From positions 3,167,501-3,231,500 of the forward strand of contig CATNEN010000024.1 in assembly GCA_950097015.1 (NCBI GenBank): a DNA stretch of 64,000 nucleotides, written 5' to 3'. This document shows positions 1-11,879 of this stretch, piece by piece. Position numbers and translations under genes: made by a program. The stretch's first letter is position 1, and every line of letters starts with the position of its first letter. The notes under the pieces are model-generated. The model made no database searches. It was not told the origin of the DNA and saw only the letters and a program-made list of their open reading frames with translations. Source of the stretch: Macrostomum hystrix. Its lineage: Eukaryota; Platyhelminthes; Macrostomidae.

Positions 1-960
1 TAAGATTCTGTAAGAGATTCTGTAAGATTCTGTAAGAGATTCTATAATATTCTGTAAGTGATTCTGTAAGATTCAGTAAGATATTCTGTAAGATTCTGTA
101 AGAGATTCTGTAAGATTCTGTAAGAGATTCTGTAAGATTCTGTAAGAGATTCTATAATATTCTGTAAGAGATTCTGTAAGATTCTGTAAGAGATTCTGTA
201 AGATTCTGTAAGAGATTCTATAATATTCTGTAAGAGATTCTGTAAGATTCTGTAAGAGATTCTGTAAGATTCTGTAAGAGATTCTGTAAAAGATTCTGTA
301 AGATTCTGTAAGAGATTCTGTAAGATTCTGTAAGAGATTCTGTAAGATTCTGTAAGAGATTCTATAATATTCTGTAAGAGATTCTGTAAGATTCTGTAAG
401 AGATTCTGTAAGATTCTGTAAGACATTCTATAAGATTCTGTAAGATTCTATAAGATTCTGTAAGAGATTCTATAAGATTCTGTAAGAGATTCTGTAAGAT
501 TCTGTAAGAGATTCTGTAAGATTCTGTAAGAGATTCTGTAAGAGATTCTGTAAGATTCTGTAAGAGATTCTATAATATTCTGTAAGAGATTCTCTAAGAT
601 TCTGTAAAAGATTCTGTAAGATTCTGTAAGAGATTCTGTAAGATTCTGTAAGAGATTCTGTAAGATTCTGTAAGAGATTCTATAATATTCTGTAAGATAT
701 TCTGTAAGATTCTGTAAGAGATTCTGTAAGATTCTGTAAGACATTCTATAAGATTCTGTAAGATTCTATAAGATTCTGTAAGAGATTCTATAAGATTCTG
801 TAAGAGATTCTGTAAGATTCTGTAAGAGATTCTGTAAGATTCTGTAAGACATTCTATAAGATTCTGTAAGAGATTCTGTAAGATTCTGTAAGACATTCTA
901 TAAGATTCTGTAAGATTCTGTAAGTCATTCTATAAGATTCTGTAAGAGATTCTGCAAGAT
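1..960. repeat. AT-rich minisatellite, 10/12-bp alternating unit
   Basis: The stretch is built from the short motif gattctgtaa in 10-bp and 12-bp forms (agattctgta / agagattctgta), usually alternating to give a ~22-bp composite unit. Variants with tataatattctg or tataagattctg recur in blocks, as expected from local unequal exchange. It begins before the window edge. The open frames on the minus strand are only the repeat read through. Confidence 0.95.
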
Positions 961-969
961 TCTATGCAG

Positions 970-2105
970 GATTATGTGCGTAATTTAGTAATTAAATCTG
1001 TCAGTAATTCAGAAAGCGATTCATTAAGTAATACAAAAAGATTCAGTAAATGTTTTACTAAGCGGTTTATTATGTATATCAGTAGGTATTTCAGTAAGCG
1101 GTTTGGAAAGTATTTCAGTAGGTAATTAAGTAAGCGGTTCAGTAAGTATTTTAGTAGGTAATTAGGCAAGCGGTTAAGTAGGTAGTACGTCTTTCAGTAG
1201 GTAGTTAAGTAAGCGGTTCACTACGTAGTGGGTATTTCACTACGTAGTTCAGTAAGTTTTTTAGTAAATAACCTAGAAAGTGATTTAGTTAGTAATTCAG
1301 TAACTTTTTTAGTAAGTAATTCAGTAACTTTTTTAGTAAGTAATTCAGTAACTTTTTTAGTAAGTAATTCAGTAACTTTTTTAGTAAGTAATTCAGTAAC
1401 TTTTTTAGTAAGTAATTCAGTAACTTTTTTAGTAAGTAATTCAGTAACTTTTTTAGTAAGTAATTCAGTAACTTTTTTAGTAAGTAATTCAGTAACTTTT
1501 TTAGTAAGTAATTCAGTAACTTTTTTAGTAAGTAATTCAGTAACTTTTTTAGTAAGTAATTCAGTAACTTTTTTAGTAAGAAATTCAGTAACTTTTTTAG
1601 TAAGTAAATCAGTAACTTTTTAGTAAGAATTCAGTAATTTTTTAGTAAGTAATTTAGAAAGCGGTTCAGTAAGTATTTCAGTAGGTACTTAAGAAAGTTT
1701 TTAAGTAAGCAATTCAGTAAGTGGTTTTAGAAGATCAATCACAGAGTAATTCAATAAGTACTCGTAATATCGCAAGTAAGCAGTTCAGTAAGAAATTTAG
1801 TAACTAATTCAGTAAGTTTTTATTAAGTAATTAAGAAACTTTCAGTAAGTAAATTAGTAGGTAATTTAGTATGCTGTTCAGTAATTTATTCACAAAGTAA
1901 TTTATTAAGTATTTCAGTAGTTAGTTTAGTAAGTCTTTTAGTAAGTAATTCAGTAAGCGGTTCAGTTAGTATTTTAGAAGTTAATTGAGTATGTGGTTCA
2001 GTAAATAAATTAGTTTGTAATTCGGTAGGTAATTTAGTATGTTTTTAAGTTAGAGGTCAGTAATTAATTTCATAAGTAATAAACACGTAAGCGGTTCAGT
2101 TAGTA
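970..2105. repeat. Degenerate satellite with a homogenised 24-bp core array (about 1276-1620)
   Basis: The whole stretch is made of AGTAAG / AGTAGG words spaced 10-14 bp apart. Between about 1276 and 1620 a 24-bp unit (ttttttagtaagtaattc + agtaac) is repeated about 14 times almost without change; on both sides the same words occur in scrambled, diverged form. It abuts the first recognised exon of the DEG/ENaC gene. Confidence 0.9.
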
Positions 2106-2189
2106 ACACGTAAGCGTAACTCTACGCTAGAGAGTTGCTAAGGGATCTCAGGCAGCAGTATTTTTTAACTCGCAGATTCTCAAGAACAA

Positions 2190-5176
2190 ATGCGGCGCAC
2201 TGCGAACAGAGCGGATGTCGGCGGGAGCCACCGACGTCTCGGCCACCTACTGAGAGCCCACCTGGCCAACTGCAGCCTACCCGCGCTGCGCCGAATCGCC
2301 GACTCGAGTCGAAGCCCGACTAGACGCGCCCTGTGGCTTCTGCTGCTGGCCGCTACTTCCGCCTGCCTGGCCTTCACCGTGGCGCCGCTGGCCGTCCGTT
2401 TCAGGGCAGGCGATCTGGCCGAGCGGCGCCATCACGACTGCGTCGATTTCGAATTTCCAGACGTCTACCTGTGCCCGGACTATCCGTATTCTGGCAGCAT
2501 ACCCTACACTCTGAGCAAATCGGAGGCCGCATTGTTGAATGCTGAAATCGATCGGGCCGGCGCCATCATCGACGCCTGGGAGGCGGCGGCGGCGGCCTCG
2601 GGGCAGTTGGACGCGTCGATGTGGGAGGCGCACGCCCTGGCTGCTCGAGTTGAGCTGACCCGGGCAACAGTCCGCCTTGACCTGCTCAACCGCTACCTGC
2701 TGCAGTCGCCGGCGCAGTCTGTGCCGCTCAGCTGGCTCTCAGTCGGCGACGGCGATGACGATGACGACGACGGCGACGAGGGTGCAGGCGCAGGAGCGAA
2801 GGTACCGCTTCGGGTGGAGCCGTTCAGCGCTACCCTGTCGCGTAAGGTCTGCTTCCAGCCGGACATTAGCGGACCGGCTAGCGGCCTGACGAGGCAGCGA
2901 CTGCCGGGAATGCGACTCCGACTGGTGCTTCTAACCGATCCGTACTTCGCCGACTTCAAATACTCCGGCACGCCGATTAAGTACATCAGTAGGCCGGGAG
3001 TTGCTCAGGTGTGGAAAAAACAAGTTCGTTTAGCACTAAAAAACGAAACCAAATCTAGAGTTTATCTAATCTGATTAAAGGGTCAGCAGTGGCGGCATTT
3101 ACGGATGCTGAATGCAGCCTGTAGAGAAAAACTATAATTTGCAGGCGTGTACCCACTGACAATCGACCAACAGCAAGAGAGGAAGCAGCGAAGAGGCAAT
3201 TCTGCCTATTCCACTGGGCACACACGTGCAGACAAATAAGTATGCAGGTACATATACCCACGTCAAGTAGTGTACACTCTAGTGCGCCTCGGAGGTTGGC
3301 CTTCAGGGGCATGAATTGTGCGACAAGCTTCCAAGCTTTCTCTTCGCGGCTGCGCCTTAAATAAGTATGGCCTCGCCGCGGAATCGAGCTCAGGGACCTT
3401 GGTGCGAGAGCCACTTTGCTACTCACCTCCGTAGGCTGTGTTACTGGCGCATCCATCTGCCGCACAAATAGACGTTTACGTTAATAATCCGTTTCTGTGT
3501 TATTATTATTATTAGGCTGTGTACAGACTTAATTGAGCTAGAAAACCTTCACGTAACCGAACCAACGCGCGCACACCAAGTCCGCCAGCCGGCCGTTAGA
3601 GGAACGTGAGCGACAGTTCCTGCGCTCCAACGCCTTCACCCTGCTGCTGGTGCCTCCGGGCGCCTATCCGTCCGTTGAGCACGAGGCCACGCTGCGCCTG
3701 TCACCGGGCAACCATTATCGCGTCGCCGTACGGATGGAACGACTCCGGATGACGCAGCCGAACTGCCGCGCTAGGAGCGACAGACGAGTTCCGGGGGACA
3801 CGCCGGACGACACTTACAAGGACCCCGTTACTGGCGCCAGACGGAGCTACCGGCCAAGTCTGGCAGCCTGCCTGGACCAGCGCGCCGCTGACAGGGCCGC
3901 CCGCCGGCGCCGCTGCCAGGCGCCGAATCTGCCGCTCCTCTGGCGCCACCGTCGGCTGCCCCGGTGCGGCAACCTGACCGAGATGCCGCCAGGCGAGGCG
4001 TACGCCGATTTTATACGACGCCGCGCCGGGCGAACTAATCTGAGCCTCGCCGCTGAATTGCTGGTCGAACGCGGCGAAGCACTGGCGGCCTGCCAGCTGG
4101 AGCAGCTGTGCGACTCAGTGCGATACAGGGCGCAGTACTCCTTTGGTCGCTGGCCCAGCGTGGCCACCTCTGCTGTGGCCTACTTCGCCGATTGGCGACG
4201 TAAGAGAGGCGGCAGCGTCGGCGGAAACTTCAGCGAAAAAGAGGCCACCCCAGCTCTGGATCAGCTGCAGGCGTTGGCTAGACGCATCGATTCCGGTAAG
4301 AGGATGTACTCTTGGGATGCCAGTTCACTTTAACACAAAGACAATAATTGAAACTCGATACTAATCATCATCTGACTGAAGAAATCTTAAAACTTTATCA
4401 CTTAAATTCGGTAACGGGCAAAGATTGTGGTTATGACGCGTAGTTTGAATACAGTTGACCCGCAGCCAGCGAGTTTTGGGGACCCGCAACCCGCAGACCT
4501 CAAATTAATGTGACCTCGGCGAGAATTCACGCTCATTCGAGTTGATATTAGCGTAGCGTGTTTCCAGGAAGTCCTTACCAAGACGCCTGCCTCACGGCAG
4601 TCTTCTATCGTCGAATTATGAACTTTAATACGTACGTAAGTTCCAGACGACTGCATGAATTGTAAGAACCTTCGAAGACAGTGTGAGCAAGTTTCTGAGC
4701 AAGGTCAGGAGTTCGAATCTTTACTTGAATAGCCGAAACAGCTGAAATATAAACATATCAACAGCACCACTGCAAGCAATAGATTGCGAATCGAAATCCC
4801 AATTCCCAATCCGCCAGTGTATCATTCGGCGCACGACGAGGCCGTATTCCGAGCCTACACAAGAGACAGCTTGATCATGCTGGAGATCAGTGCGGCCAGC
4901 ACAGGGTCCGGCCAAATCACTATCGGCCCGGACTATCCCGTGACGTCATTCCTGGCTGATCTGGGCGGCCTACTCGGCCTGTGGCTCGGCTGCAGCCTGT
5001 TGGCCATATTTGAAGTGGCCGATTTTCTACTGGCTTTGAGAACAGTTGGACGCGCCGAGGCTCAAACCAACGGAGCAGCGACAATAGCCGGCGTGAATTC
5101 CGACGCAATAATTGGCCTTGGAGGAGCTGGCCTAGGATTGGACAGGCGGTGGGCCAGAATGAGTGTCGGAAAGTGA
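2190..5176 (+). CDS. DEG/ENaC-family sodium channel subunit, multi-exon
   Basis: Proposed exons: 2190-3008, 3602-4295, 4568-4635 (tentative) and 4742-5176, all phase-compatible, giving about 671 residues. Residues 28-70 carry the family's pre-TM1 segment and TM1 (hydrophobic from about 47 to 68: RRALWLLLLAATSACLAFTV). A large extracellular loop follows, with an unusual Asp-rich insert near residues 188-200 and a segment FTLLLVPPGAYPSVEHEA that aligns with the family core. The cysteine-rich region (CLDQ...RCQAPNLP...RCGNL; CQLEQLCDSVRY...WPS) is in exon 2. The last exon holds the pre-TM2/TM2 block FLADLGGLLGLWLGCSLLAI, including the G-x-S selectivity-filter motif (GCS). Members form trimeric, amiloride-type cation channels in the plasma membrane, gated by peptides, acid or force; ligand here unknown. 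An upstream exon is possible, since a polypyrimidine/AG lies just 5' of the ATG. Exons 1, 2 and 4 are sure; the 68-bp exon is inference. Confidence 0.85.
3150..3455 (-). mobile_element. tRNA-derived SINE (family 1), in DEG/ENaC intron 1
   Basis: The reverse complement shows the diverged tRNA-like head (ggtccctgagctcgattc B-box region near 3400) followed by the family body (gtgtacact, aggcagaattgcc). The same body recurs at seven other places in this window. Confidence 0.75.
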
Positions 5177-5329
5177 CTCTGAAGAAGGAAATGGCAGAAA
5201 AAGCTGCTTGGTTGGTCCAGGGTGGGCAAATTCGTATGCCTCTCGAACTCGTACACCGAAAAGTTTACGAAAAGTCAAGACAGGGAAGCAGGCCAAATTT
5301 AAGGAGGAGATATAAAATAGTCCATTGGG

Positions 5330-5512
5330 AGATGAGACAGTGGAGGGATGAGACACGAGTGAGATGAGACAGGGGACAGATGAGACACGGAAGAGAAGAG
5401 AAAGGGGAGAGATGAGACAGGAGAGAGACGAGACGGGAGAGATGAGACAGGCGACAGGCGAGAACAGGTGAGATGAAGCAGGGAGAGATAAGAGAGGGTG
5501 AGGTCTAAAGTA
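5330..5512. repeat. GA-rich minisatellite in the DEG/ENaC 3' region
   Basis: Imperfect repeats of gatgagacaggggagagatg in purine-rich form. It lies between the DEG/ENaC stop codon and the candidate poly(A) signal, so it is probably part of the 3' UTR. Confidence 0.75.
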
Positions 5513-5603
5513 TTGTCATCATGAGCAGGGTTGATTGTATCATTTAATAGCTGCAAGAGCCTTACATTCAGTTAGGTACAAATGAAATTTTTTTTCATCA
5601 ACA

Positions 5604-5609
5604 AATAAA
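5604..5609 (+). promoter_or_regulatory. Candidate poly(A) signal AATAAA for the DEG/ENaC gene
   Basis: A canonical AATAAA lies 428 bp after the stop codon, with a second AATAAA about 40 bp on. No other gene on this strand lies near. Inference from position only. Confidence 0.45.
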
Positions 5610-5614
5610 GCTTG

Positions 5615-6110
5615 AATTTTTTATATTCGTATGAAATTTATTTACAAACAAATAAAATCATAGGATGCAATGGTTTGACAAGCTTGCTAAATGAAAGTTT
5701 CCATAACTACTGGTTTAAGCAGGCACTGAAGCTATAGATACTGTTTTATACATCAAATATACCGGAATATTCGTTTGATCTCATTGCAAATTTGAAAATA
5801 TTTACCAATTTGATTTGAATGAAAAGTGGCATGACAGCAAGTGTTTTGTTTCTAAAACTCTTACAATGATAATACTGTTATTCGCTTTGAAAAAACTCTT
5901 TCAATGTTCCAGCCCTGGAATCGTACCACGAGGATAAGATGGTAATTGGCATTAATAATCATCAACTATTGATTTCGTACTAAATAAGAACTTGCACATC
6001 TGTGGATAATGGAACGCAATGAGATGCAGAAATATATAGTAGTGCTGTGAAATTGTTGACATCACAAAGCCGTCTTCTATTCACCATACTCTAAATCATT
6101 AATTCATTTA
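5615..6110. other. AT-rich intergenic DNA, nothing recognised
   Basis: It lies between the DEG/ENaC 3' end and the repeat behind RUFY. No coding similarity, repeat or RNA structure was recognised. Confidence 0.5.
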
Positions 6111-6117
6111 TGATTTT

Positions 6118-6342
6118 AATTATTACACCCAATCTCACAGATCATTACACCAATCCCACAGACCATTACACCAATCCCACAGATCATTACACCAATCCCA
6201 CAGACCATTACACAAATCCCACAGACCATTACACAAATCCCACAGATCATTACACAAATCCCACAGATCATTACACAAATCCCACAGACCATTACACAAA
6301 TCCCACAGATCATTACACAAATCCCACAGACCATTACAATTC
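6118..6342. repeat. 21-bp minisatellite, about 10 copies
   Basis: The unit is cattacaccaatcccacag + at, with a caaat variant taking over in the distal half. It lies about 70 bp beyond the RUFY stop codon, so it may be in that gene's 3' UTR. Confidence 0.95.
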
Positions 6343-6409
6343 CAAGGTAAGTTATAAACCTCGCAGACTTGTCGGTGTCACAGAAGCCTCAGATGGCCAA
6401 GCTGATGGC

Positions 6410-9400
6410 CTACTTGGCTGTCGCCGCGGTGCTGTACCTCTGCAGCAGGCGGGTGTTGCAGGTGTCGCAGACTCTCTCGGGTTTAGCTGAGCTGGGTAGC
6501 GGCAGTCGCTGATTTGAGCAGTCATCGCAGAACACGCCGCCGCAGTTGCGACAATGGTGCTTCCGTCTGGCGACGGAGAACTGCCGGCTGCACTGCTGGC
6601 AGCTGCTAACCTGACGTTCGTCCGTCCATTCAGCCTGGCCGGCTCCGACGGCAGCTCCGGACTGTACGGCGAGTCCGACAGACTGCTGCTCGGACAGTTC
6701 GCTAAGGCGAAGCTTCAAGGCGGACAGCTGGCCGGCCATCTCGGCCAGAGCCTGCTCCTGACCGGACACGGTCTCGCGCAGCCGGTCCCGCTCCTCAGTC
6801 AGCGCCGCTGCAGCGGTTGTCAAGTTGTCGCCGCTGGCATCCTTGCGGCAGGTCAGGCTCGCCTTGCGCTGCTGCTGCTGCTGTTGCTCCTGGGCATCTT
6901 TCAGCTCTTCCTGAAGGCTGACGCGCCATTCGCGCTCGATGCGCAGGTCGGCTTCCAGTGCCGAGCGCTGAGCCTCGGCGTCGGCCACCTGACGGCCCAG
7001 CTTCCGGGCGGCCTCCTCCGCGCCTCCCAGCTGCGATTCAGCATCGGCTGCTGACTGTATGGGGTAAGGGAAACGCTGTGAGTACTGTGCTTAACTTTGG
7101 TAATGACGAAGAGCGGGAATTTTTTGAGTACACCAACATTTAATGAAGCAAACAAACAAGCTCAACAGTCTCAATTCCTGAGAGCAGTCTAACAATGCCA
7201 CACACTCTGAGCAGTCCAACAATGCCACACACTCTGAGCAGTCCAACAATGCCACACACTCTGAGCAGTCCAACAATGCCACACACTCTGAGCAGTCCAA
7301 CAATGCCACACACTCTGAGCAGTCCAACAATGCCACACACTCTGAGCAGTCCAACAATGCCACACACTCTGAGCAGTCCAACAATGCCACACACTCTGAG
7401 CAGTCCAACAATGCCACACACTCTGAGCAGTCCAACAATGCCACACGCTGTGAGCAGTCCAACAATGCCACACGCTGTGAGCAGTCCAACAATGCCACAC
7501 GCTGTGAGCAGTCCAACAATGCCACACACTCTGAGCAGTCCAACAATGCCACACACTGTGAGCAGTCCAACAATGCCACACGCTGTGAGCAGTCCAACAA
7601 TGCCACACGCTGTGAGCAGTCCAACAATGCCACACACTGTGAGCAGTCCAACAATGCCACACGCTGTGAGCAGTCCAACAATGCCACACGCTGTGAGCAG
7701 TCCAACAATGCCACACACTCTGAGCAGTCCAACAATGCCACACACTGTGAGCAGTCCAACAATGCCACACGCTGTGAGCAGTCCAAAAATACCACCCACA
7801 CACTGCGAGCAGTCCAACAAATCGGTGAGTGTCCCTACAGCGTACAGTTGAATCACGGACCTGCTCAGCCCGCTGAAGAGCCGACTGCAGTTCTTCATTC
7901 TTGGCTTCGAGTCGGGCCACGAGTGTCGCCTTGGATGCCAGCTGATCCTCACGTTCGCGCAGCTTGGCCGACAGATCCAAGCTGAGCGTCTTGATCTCCT
8001 CCAGCTGGCGCCGCAGAGTCACCAGACTGTCCTGCTTGTCGTGGACGTCTCGCTCCAGCAGGCGCACCGCCAGCTCCAGGTCTGTCCGTTCGCGAATCTG
8101 GCGCTGAAGCTCGCGCTCCAATTCGAAACGATTTTGCGTCTCCTCTTTAAGGCGACGCTGCAGCTCCTGGTAGAGCTGGTCCAAGCCTTTGCGGCTCTCC
8201 TCATGGGTCTGTCGCTCCACTGCCATATCTGAGAATTGATTAGATGGCTCAACTCAACCCACACATTCATACAACTATTGAATCTACCCTACCTAGCTCG
8301 TGAATCTATCGTACCTAGCTCTTGAATCTATCCTACCTAGCCACTGAATCTACCCTACCTAGCTACTGAATCTACAATAACTAGCTACTGAATCAACCCT
8401 ATCCAGCTACCGAATCTACCCTAACTAGCTACTGAATCTACCCTACCTAGCTACTGAATCTACCCTACCTAGCTCGTGAATCTACCCTACCTAGCTACTG
8501 AATCTACCCTACCTAGCTACTGAATCTACCCTACCTAGCTCGTGAATCTACCCTACCTAGCTCGTGAATCTACCCTACCTAGCTACTGAATCTACCCTAC
8601 CAAGCTACTGAATCTACCCTACCTAGCTCGTGAATCTACCCTACCAAGCTACTGAATCTACCCTACCTAGCTCGTGAATCTACCCTACCTAGCTCGTGAA
8701 TCTACCCTACCTAGCTCGTGAATCTACCCTACCTAGCTCGTGAATCTACCCTACCTAGCTCGTGAATCTACCCTACCTAGCTACTGAATCTACCCTACCT
8801 AGCTCGTGAATCTACCCTACCTAGCTACTGAATCTACCCTACCTAGCTACAGAATCTACCCTACCTAGCTAACGACTCAATAAACTGAATCTGAAGCAGC
8901 TGCAGCCGGGCTCTCACCGGATTTAACCGCCTCCTTCTGCTGTTCGTGAGTCGCCTGCAAGTTGGCCTTCTCGGCTTCCAGGCCAGCTGATCGCTCTCTG
9001 GCCGCTGTGAGCTCAGCCCGCAGCGCCGCAGATGCCTGTCGTTCGTCAAGGAGGTCGCGGTGGCTCTTGTCTAGCCGGTCCTGCAGAGCCTGACGCTGAT
9101 TGCTAAGTTGGGCAAGCAGCTCCTCCTGATAGTTGATCTGATCCTGCAGGGCGCAGGTGTCCGGGCCTAGAAACAAGCGGCATTGAGCAGTTGCGCCTGA
9201 TAATTAGCGTGAGTAGTTTGAAAAAAAGCTGGAGAAATGGGAAAAACAAGAGGAGGAGCAGTCCATGAGCTCGAATCTGCGGCGAGGCCTTGTTCATTTT
9301 GGGGCTTGTCGCGCAATTTACGCCCATTGTGGTCTCTCCCCAATGCACAGTAAGAGTGTACACTGCTTAATGATGAGAAAGTTTGGACTGATGTACACAC

Positions 9401-10192
9401 CTGTGTGAGTGTGGGACTGTGAAGTCTGTGCGTCTCTTCTGTCTGGGAAGAGGATTTCGCAAGAGCATCTCCTAACTAGGAGAAGTTAAATTTTTATCCC
9501 GGACTCAAAGCCCTACCCTCTTGACTAGCTGTAGCGCCGTCCTCCTCGAAGCTCCTAGCCATGTACAGGCTGTAGCGAATCTCGCGCAGCGGCTGCAGCA
9601 GGCTAAGCGCACACCGCTTGTAATCGAATGCGTAGTCAATGACGCCAAGCCCAATGAGCAGTCCGCAGACAACCTGGGCATCTTCGTGCAGCAGCAGGGC
9701 CCCCGGCAAGTAGAGCTCGCGCAGCCTGGCCTCCTGTTGCTGCAGCAGGGTGCGCATTGCGTTAGCCAAGGATTTGCGCATCAGCATGAGGCGACACCAG
9801 GCGCGCAGGCGGCCAAGTCCGCTGCCGCGAAGGCCGGCCAATTCCTGCACTGTCTGGGTGGCTTCGCGCGCCTCCGGGCAGACGGCCGGCAGATGCTCAA
9901 TTGTCGGCCAAGGATTGCTAGTCCGTTCGTTGAATAGCAAACCGGAGCGCGATGGTCGCAGGCCGTGACAGAACACGTGATCAAGCATGGTCAGTAGTTC
10001 GGACAGGGCGTCCTCGGACATTGACCGGCCCCTGGTGACAGCCGAGTCTAGCACAGACTTGACAGAAAGTCGGAGAGCGTGTACAATGTTTTGACGTTGA
10101 ATAGCCAGATTTCCGGCGTCTGCTGCTGCTGCTACTGCTGCTGAATTAGTGTCGCTGCATCCAGCACTGTCAGCTGAATCTGTGCGCTGCAT
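6410..10192 (-). CDS. RUFY: RUFY1/2-like RUN and FYVE domain protein
   Basis: Four exons (minus strand): 10192-9517, 9166-8918, 8228-7861 and 7054-6410. Junction phases 1, 1 and 0 match and the total is exactly 646 codons (645 aa), normal for RUFY1/2. Exon 1 carries the RUN domain (about residues 30-200, with ALRLSVKSVLDSA, MLDHVFCHGL, GLGRLRAWCRLMLMRKSLA). Exons 2-3 are Gln/Glu/Arg-rich heptad coiled coil, including the family block LLERDVHDKQDSLVTLRRQL. Exon 4 ends in a FYVE zinc finger with all eight Cys/His ligands (CQQC, RRKHHCRNC, CDDC, CDTC) and the basic RRKHHCR patch that binds phosphatidylinositol 3-phosphate. Known role of the family: an endosomal effector that links small GTPases and motors to early endosomes. 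Introns 2 and 3 are largely minisatellite. The upstream neighbour CIMIP1 is divergent. Confidence 0.93.
7187..7801. repeat. 27-bp minisatellite filling RUFY intron 3
   Basis: About 22 copies of a unit containing atgccacacactctgagcag. Three variants (actctgag, actgtgag, gctgtgag) are clustered, with a run of the first at one end and mixed blocks at the other. The 806-bp intron (7055-7860) is about three quarters repeat. Because the period is a multiple of three, open frames run through it on both strands. Confidence 0.95.
8262..8870. repeat. 22-bp minisatellite filling RUFY intron 2
   Basis: About 27 copies of ctcgtgaatctaccctacct + ag, with ctac/ctcg alternation at the first positions. It occupies nearly all of the 689-bp intron between 8229 and 8917. 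Confidence 0.95.
9255..9420 (+). mobile_element. 5'-truncated family-1 SINE in RUFY intron 1
   Basis: The body of the family (cgaggcc...ttcattttggggc, agagtgtacactgc, gtacacacctgtgtgag) is present in the plus orientation; the A-box part of the head is missing. Confidence 0.65.
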
Positions 10193-11359
10193 GACTGACG
10201 GCTAGAAATATCAACCGATGCAACTAACTTGTACATCATTGAAACAAACAACCATTATCAGCATGCTGACACTTTCTTTTGGGAAACTTTTGGTACTCTT
10301 TGGAACATGGCTGAACAAAAACTGAAGGCCTCATAAATCTAGCTGTATTGGAAAGGACATTAGACACAACTTACCCACCTTTTGATAATTTCATAATTAT
10401 ATTGGCTACATCTATGAAACTATAGTATGGCTAATTATACAGGAGAGATCAGTTAAGCTTTTTTATACTAGGTAAGTTACCTCATAAACTATAAGTCACT
10501 GAAAAGAAGGAAATTAGCTAACTAATTTAATTCATTAGAGACCCTCATGCATATTTTATTAGCTATGATATTAAAGCCTTGATTTACCTTAGTTATAGCA
10601 AAAAACATATTCTCTGGTAGCTAGATACATAAAATCATAATGTCCAATCAAACAATTATGAAAATGATTTATATGCATAAAATAGCTAGACTATAATATT
10701 TCATTCCCTGAAAACAAATATATATTTTTTACATTGTTTGACCTTAACATTAGGTAGTTAATAGGGCCTATTTGTACATTTTATTCTGGTGCCAATAGTT
10801 TTGGAATTCTTCAATCTAGTCTAATAGAATTAGTAATATTATCAATGGACAATGCAAACTATGTACTAATTAAACAAGCAATAAATATAAGTTATAAGCC
10901 TATAACTGCTGTTAAAATTATGTTCAATTTTACCATAAAATCACACATAGTTTTTAATTACTTTTAGATAACATGGTTCAGGAAAGGCCATAGGCCTAAT
11001 ATCTGTAAACTAAAAACTTAGTTAAACAAATTCATTTGTGGAACTTTTCGGGTAGGGCCTATGCTTCTGTAGCAATTTAAAAAAATAACATCTGAGTCAC
11101 ACAAGAGTTTCTTGCTTGCTCCCGATATTAGCAAGACGAGAATGTTCACATTAGAAACGGTTTTGTGTGGTTCCTGCAAAAAGCAACCTCTTTTGCTGGT
11201 GCTCCTTTTATGGTTTACCATTAGGCCTATACCTGTGCTTTAAAAGTAAAATAACTATCTGGCTCCTATACGATCATTGGCTACAAAAACCAGAGATTAA
11301 GTTCAGAACATCTGCGGTTGCTGAACTGATTGCTGGAAAAAATAATAATAATGAATAAA
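10193..11359. other. AT-rich divergent intergenic region of RUFY and CIMIP1
   Basis: No coding similarity. It must hold the RUFY promoter (minus strand), but no TATA or CCAAT element stands out. AGGCCTA words recur several times without an obvious structure. Confidence 0.5.
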
Positions 11360-11412
11360 CCAAGGACCACTAGAAGAATAACTATATTCTTCAATCTTCT
11401 AGTGGTCCTTGG
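11360..11412. other. Perfect 18-bp inverted repeat (hairpin)
   Basis: The arms at 11360-11377 (ccaaggaccactagaaga) and 11395-11412 are perfect reverse complements around a 17-nt spacer that itself starts and ends with gaata/tattc-like halves. As RNA this would be a stable 53-nt hairpin. It could be a transposon footprint, a small-RNA precursor or chance; no family recognised. Confidence 0.6.
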
Positions 11413-11879
11413 AATAAACTAGGCCTACTACATGTGCAATTAGCTACGCAATGTTTTGAATTTAGCATGTTATGAGCAGAAAATATAACTGATTATGCTT
11501 TCATTTCATAAAGTTAAAACTATTATTAACTGCCTAAGCAAGGTATAAAACATTCATTTTATACGAGGTAGAACAGTTCACCTACAATTTTTCGAGAACT
11601 TAAAAACTTTTGTTTACTTACCAAGAAACAGCGTGTTAAAACGTTATACATATAATTCCTATTGAAATGTAAAAAAAGAATGTAACAGACGTTTGCCTCG
11701 GAATTTTTTTTTCAAGCACTTACAGAAATCGTTTATTATGTAAGGTTTTGAGAATAGCAACTCTGACACAAGCGGCATTTTGGTTTATTCATAATCCAAC
11801 TTTTTGAAAAATACGTCGAGGTCCGTTTAACAATTAATAGGCTAATATCGCTTATACCATCGCTTTAGGATAGCTTGTA
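11413..11879. other. Region immediately upstream of CIMIP1
   Basis: AT-rich. It must contain the CIMIP1 promoter, but I could not identify a convincing core element or RFX site by eye. Confidence 0.4.

Noticed and set aside
1228..1623. 131-codon frame with Val/Ser/Asn repeats
   Set aside because: Read-through of the 24-bp satellite core.
2277..2633. Minus-strand 118-codon frame
   Set aside because: Shadow of the DEG/ENaC exon; Arg/Gly/Pro-rich antisense reading of GC-rich coding DNA.
7091..8226. A longer RUFY exon running into the Trp/His/Cys repeat
   Set aside because: The coiled-coil reading ends at a splice donor near 7860; the rest is the 27-bp intronic minisatellite, and joining to the FYVE exon restores the family structure.
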